A stretch of DNA of 6,237 nucleotides from an uncultured Lachnospiraceae bacterium (GTDB taxonomy: Bacteria > Bacillota > Clostridia > Lachnospirales > Lachnospiraceae), in NCBI GenBank assembly GCA_945836355.1, contig CAMALD010000090.1:1-6237 (forward strand), read 5' to 3'. The notes beneath the pieces were generated by a model. It was not told the origin of the DNA, searched no databases, and worked only from the letters and a program-made list of their open reading frames with translations. The translations under genes were made by a program, and so were the position numbers. Position 1 is the first letter of the stretch; each line of letters starts with the position of its first letter. Of the stretch, positions 5,452 to 6,237 are shown one piece after another.

Positions 5452-6093
5452 TCAGATCAGACCGGAAATATCGATATTCTCTCCGGTAATGCCGATGACA
5501 GCTCCCTGCTTTGCCTCAGAGGTATCCTTGTGTGCAAGCAGCCACTTATTGCATGCAAACAGGCGCTCATCCTCCGAATTCTTGCAGGTAATCTGCGGCT
5601 TCGGTCCATTGGTTCCCTTCGGAAGCACGATGGATACCCGGAAGCTCTGTCCGTTCTTGGCACTGCACGGAGCATAGTGCATCGTAGTCGCATATACCTC
5701 TACCGCGGTGCCCTTCTCCACGAAAAACGCCTCAACCTTAGAGGAATCAATGCTGCCGGAAGCGGCATCCTGCTGTCTTGCCACCAGAAGAATCACATCA
5801 TCCGCAGCGATGTTAATCTCGCTGTCCTTGTGGTACTCCAGGCAGTTGAGCATCGTATTGGTACCGTTGCAGTAGCCAATCTCAATCGGCATACCGCCAT
5901 AGCAGTTATCCTGAAGCTCCTTCGCTACTGCCGTAGCCTCAAGCTTGGCATCCGACGGCTCATAAATCACATGATCCGGCGCCTCCGTGTTGTTTCTCAA
6001 CACATCAAGAAACTCCGTGAAATCAAATCCGGTCACAACTCTTCCGTACTGACGAAACGCCTCATCCTTAACATTCTGAATCTTCAAGTTCAT
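5452..6093 (-). CDS. DUF4867 family protein, cupin-like, function unknown
   Basis: A 213-residue cytosolic protein with no signal peptide. From memory of the family it matches DUF4867, small proteins of Lachnospiraceae and relatives with no proven activity. Recognisable blocks are FRQYGRVVTGFDF (13-25), YEPSDAKLE (44-52), GGMPIEIGYCNGTNTMLNCLEYHKDSEI (66-93), VEAFFVEKGTAVEVYATTMHYAPC (120-143), VLPKGTN (156-162) and FACNKWLLAH (179-188). EYHKDSE (His88, Glu92) plus Glu133 and His139 on predicted beta strands look like a cupin metal or substrate site of the kind found in ureidoglycolate lyases and some sugar isomerases; this is inference. The ATG at 6093 follows GAGGG at 7 nt. It is the first gene of an operon with the GH10 xylanase, which suggests a role in using a xylan-derived sugar or sugar acid, or in sensing it. 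I see no clear promoter or catabolite-repression site upstream. Confidence 0.85.
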   Translation of the reverse strand: MNLKIQNVKDEAFRQYGRVVTGFDFTEFLDVLRNNTEAPDHVIYEPSDAKLEATAVAKELQDNCYGGMPIEIGYCNGTNTMLNCLEYHKDSEINIAADDVILLVARQQDAASGSIDSSKVEAFFVEKGTAVEVYATTMHYAPCSAKNGQSFRVSIVLPKGTNGPKPQITCKNSEDERLFACNKWLLAHKDTSEAKQGAVIGITGENIDISGLI

Positions 6094-6154
6094 TCTCTTA
6101 CCCTCTCTCTTTCCGTGCCTTCAGCACATAATTAATTGCTTTAACCTCAAACAA

Positions 6155-6205
6155 AGAATCTCGCTTGCGAGATTCTACGCGTCGAGCGCGTGTTGCTTTA
6201 GCAAC
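6155..6205. repeat. Three perfect palindromes laid end to end in the DUF4867-xylanase leader
   Basis: Three inverted repeats touch without a spacer: 6155-6176 (AGAATCTCGC, TT, GCGAGATTCT), 6177-6191 (ACGCG, TCGAG, CGCGT) and 6192-6205 (GTTGCT, TT, AGCAAC). On the minus strand the first is followed by TTGTTTG, a poor U-tract, so it could terminate a gene beyond the window. The remaining sequence 6206-6237 includes GCGC-GAGT-GCGC (6218-6229) and ends in what may be half of another palindrome. The stretch 6094-6154 holds only the DUF4867 RBS and a weak GTGC-CTTCA-GCAC hairpin (6115-6127); I find no convincing promoter. Whether the block is an RNA leader, a terminator cluster or a dispersed palindromic repeat cannot be decided from one copy. 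Confidence 0.7.
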
Positions 6206-6237
6206 TTAACACCTTACGCGCGAGTGCGCATCCTTAG

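Noticed and set aside
5140..6135. Long plus-strand frame of 331 codons opposite the DUF4867 and xylanase genes
   Set aside because: It is fully antisense to two well-supported genes, has no family resemblance, and its Gly/Val-rich start mirrors the xylanase Pro/Thr linker.
6128..6160. Sigma-A promoter for the DUF4867-xylanase operon
   Set aside because: The best pairing (TTGTTT with TTATGT at 17 nt on the minus strand) has a poor -10. The true start may lie beyond the window or need an activator.
6155..6237. CRISPR array or insertion-sequence end
   Set aside because: The repeats are palindromes of different sequence, not direct repeats with spacers, and there is no transposase or target duplication in view.

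Overview
The window looks like chromosomal DNA from a low-to-moderate GC Firmicute of class Clostridia, most likely a gut or rumen Lachnospiraceae (Roseburia/Butyrivibrio/Eubacterium type). The signs are a YlmC/YmxH 'sporulation' protein, a clostridial-style nrdR, the Gram-positive gene order comM-dprA-topA, a lipoprotein GH10 xylanase with a Thr/Pro linker, and a DUF4867 protein, a family I remember mainly from Lachnospiraceae. Genus is inference.

Layout. (1) Positions 1-3565, minus strand, read right to left: nrdR (repressor of ribonucleotide reductase genes), comM (MCM-like AAA+ ATPase of natural transformation), dprA (RecA loader, overlapping comM by 8 bp) and the first 102 codons of topA (topoisomerase I, cut by the window edge). 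Good sigma-A-type promoters lie before nrdR (TTGACC-16-TATAAT) and comM (TTGATT-17-TATAGT). No convincing terminator separates nrdR from comM. The 106-bp dprA-topA gap holds two perfect hairpins. (2) Positions 3759-4025, plus strand: a Cys-rich YlmC/YmxH protein starting at TTG, divergent from nrdR. It ends inside a hairpin with a U-tract on each strand, a terminator shared with the convergent xylanase gene. (3) Positions 4044-6093, minus strand: a two-gene operon of a DUF4867 cupin-like cytosolic protein followed 16 bp later by a membrane-anchored GH10 xylanase. (4) Positions 6094-6237: leader of that operon, with three perfect palindromes laid end to end and perhaps a fourth cut by the window edge.

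Functionally the left part is housekeeping and DNA processing: dNTP supply control, uptake and recombination of transforming DNA, and supercoiling. The right part is a small plant-polysaccharide module pairing surface xylan cleavage with an uncharacterised intracellular protein that may act on a sugar or sugar acid. I see no phage, insertion sequence, CRISPR, tRNA or rRNA. The most notable points are the GH10 active site (the His and Asp that normally support the nucleophile are Tyr and Thr), the DUF4867-GH10 pairing, the end-to-end palindromes, the ten cysteines in the 88-residue YlmC-like protein, and the paired hairpins before topA.
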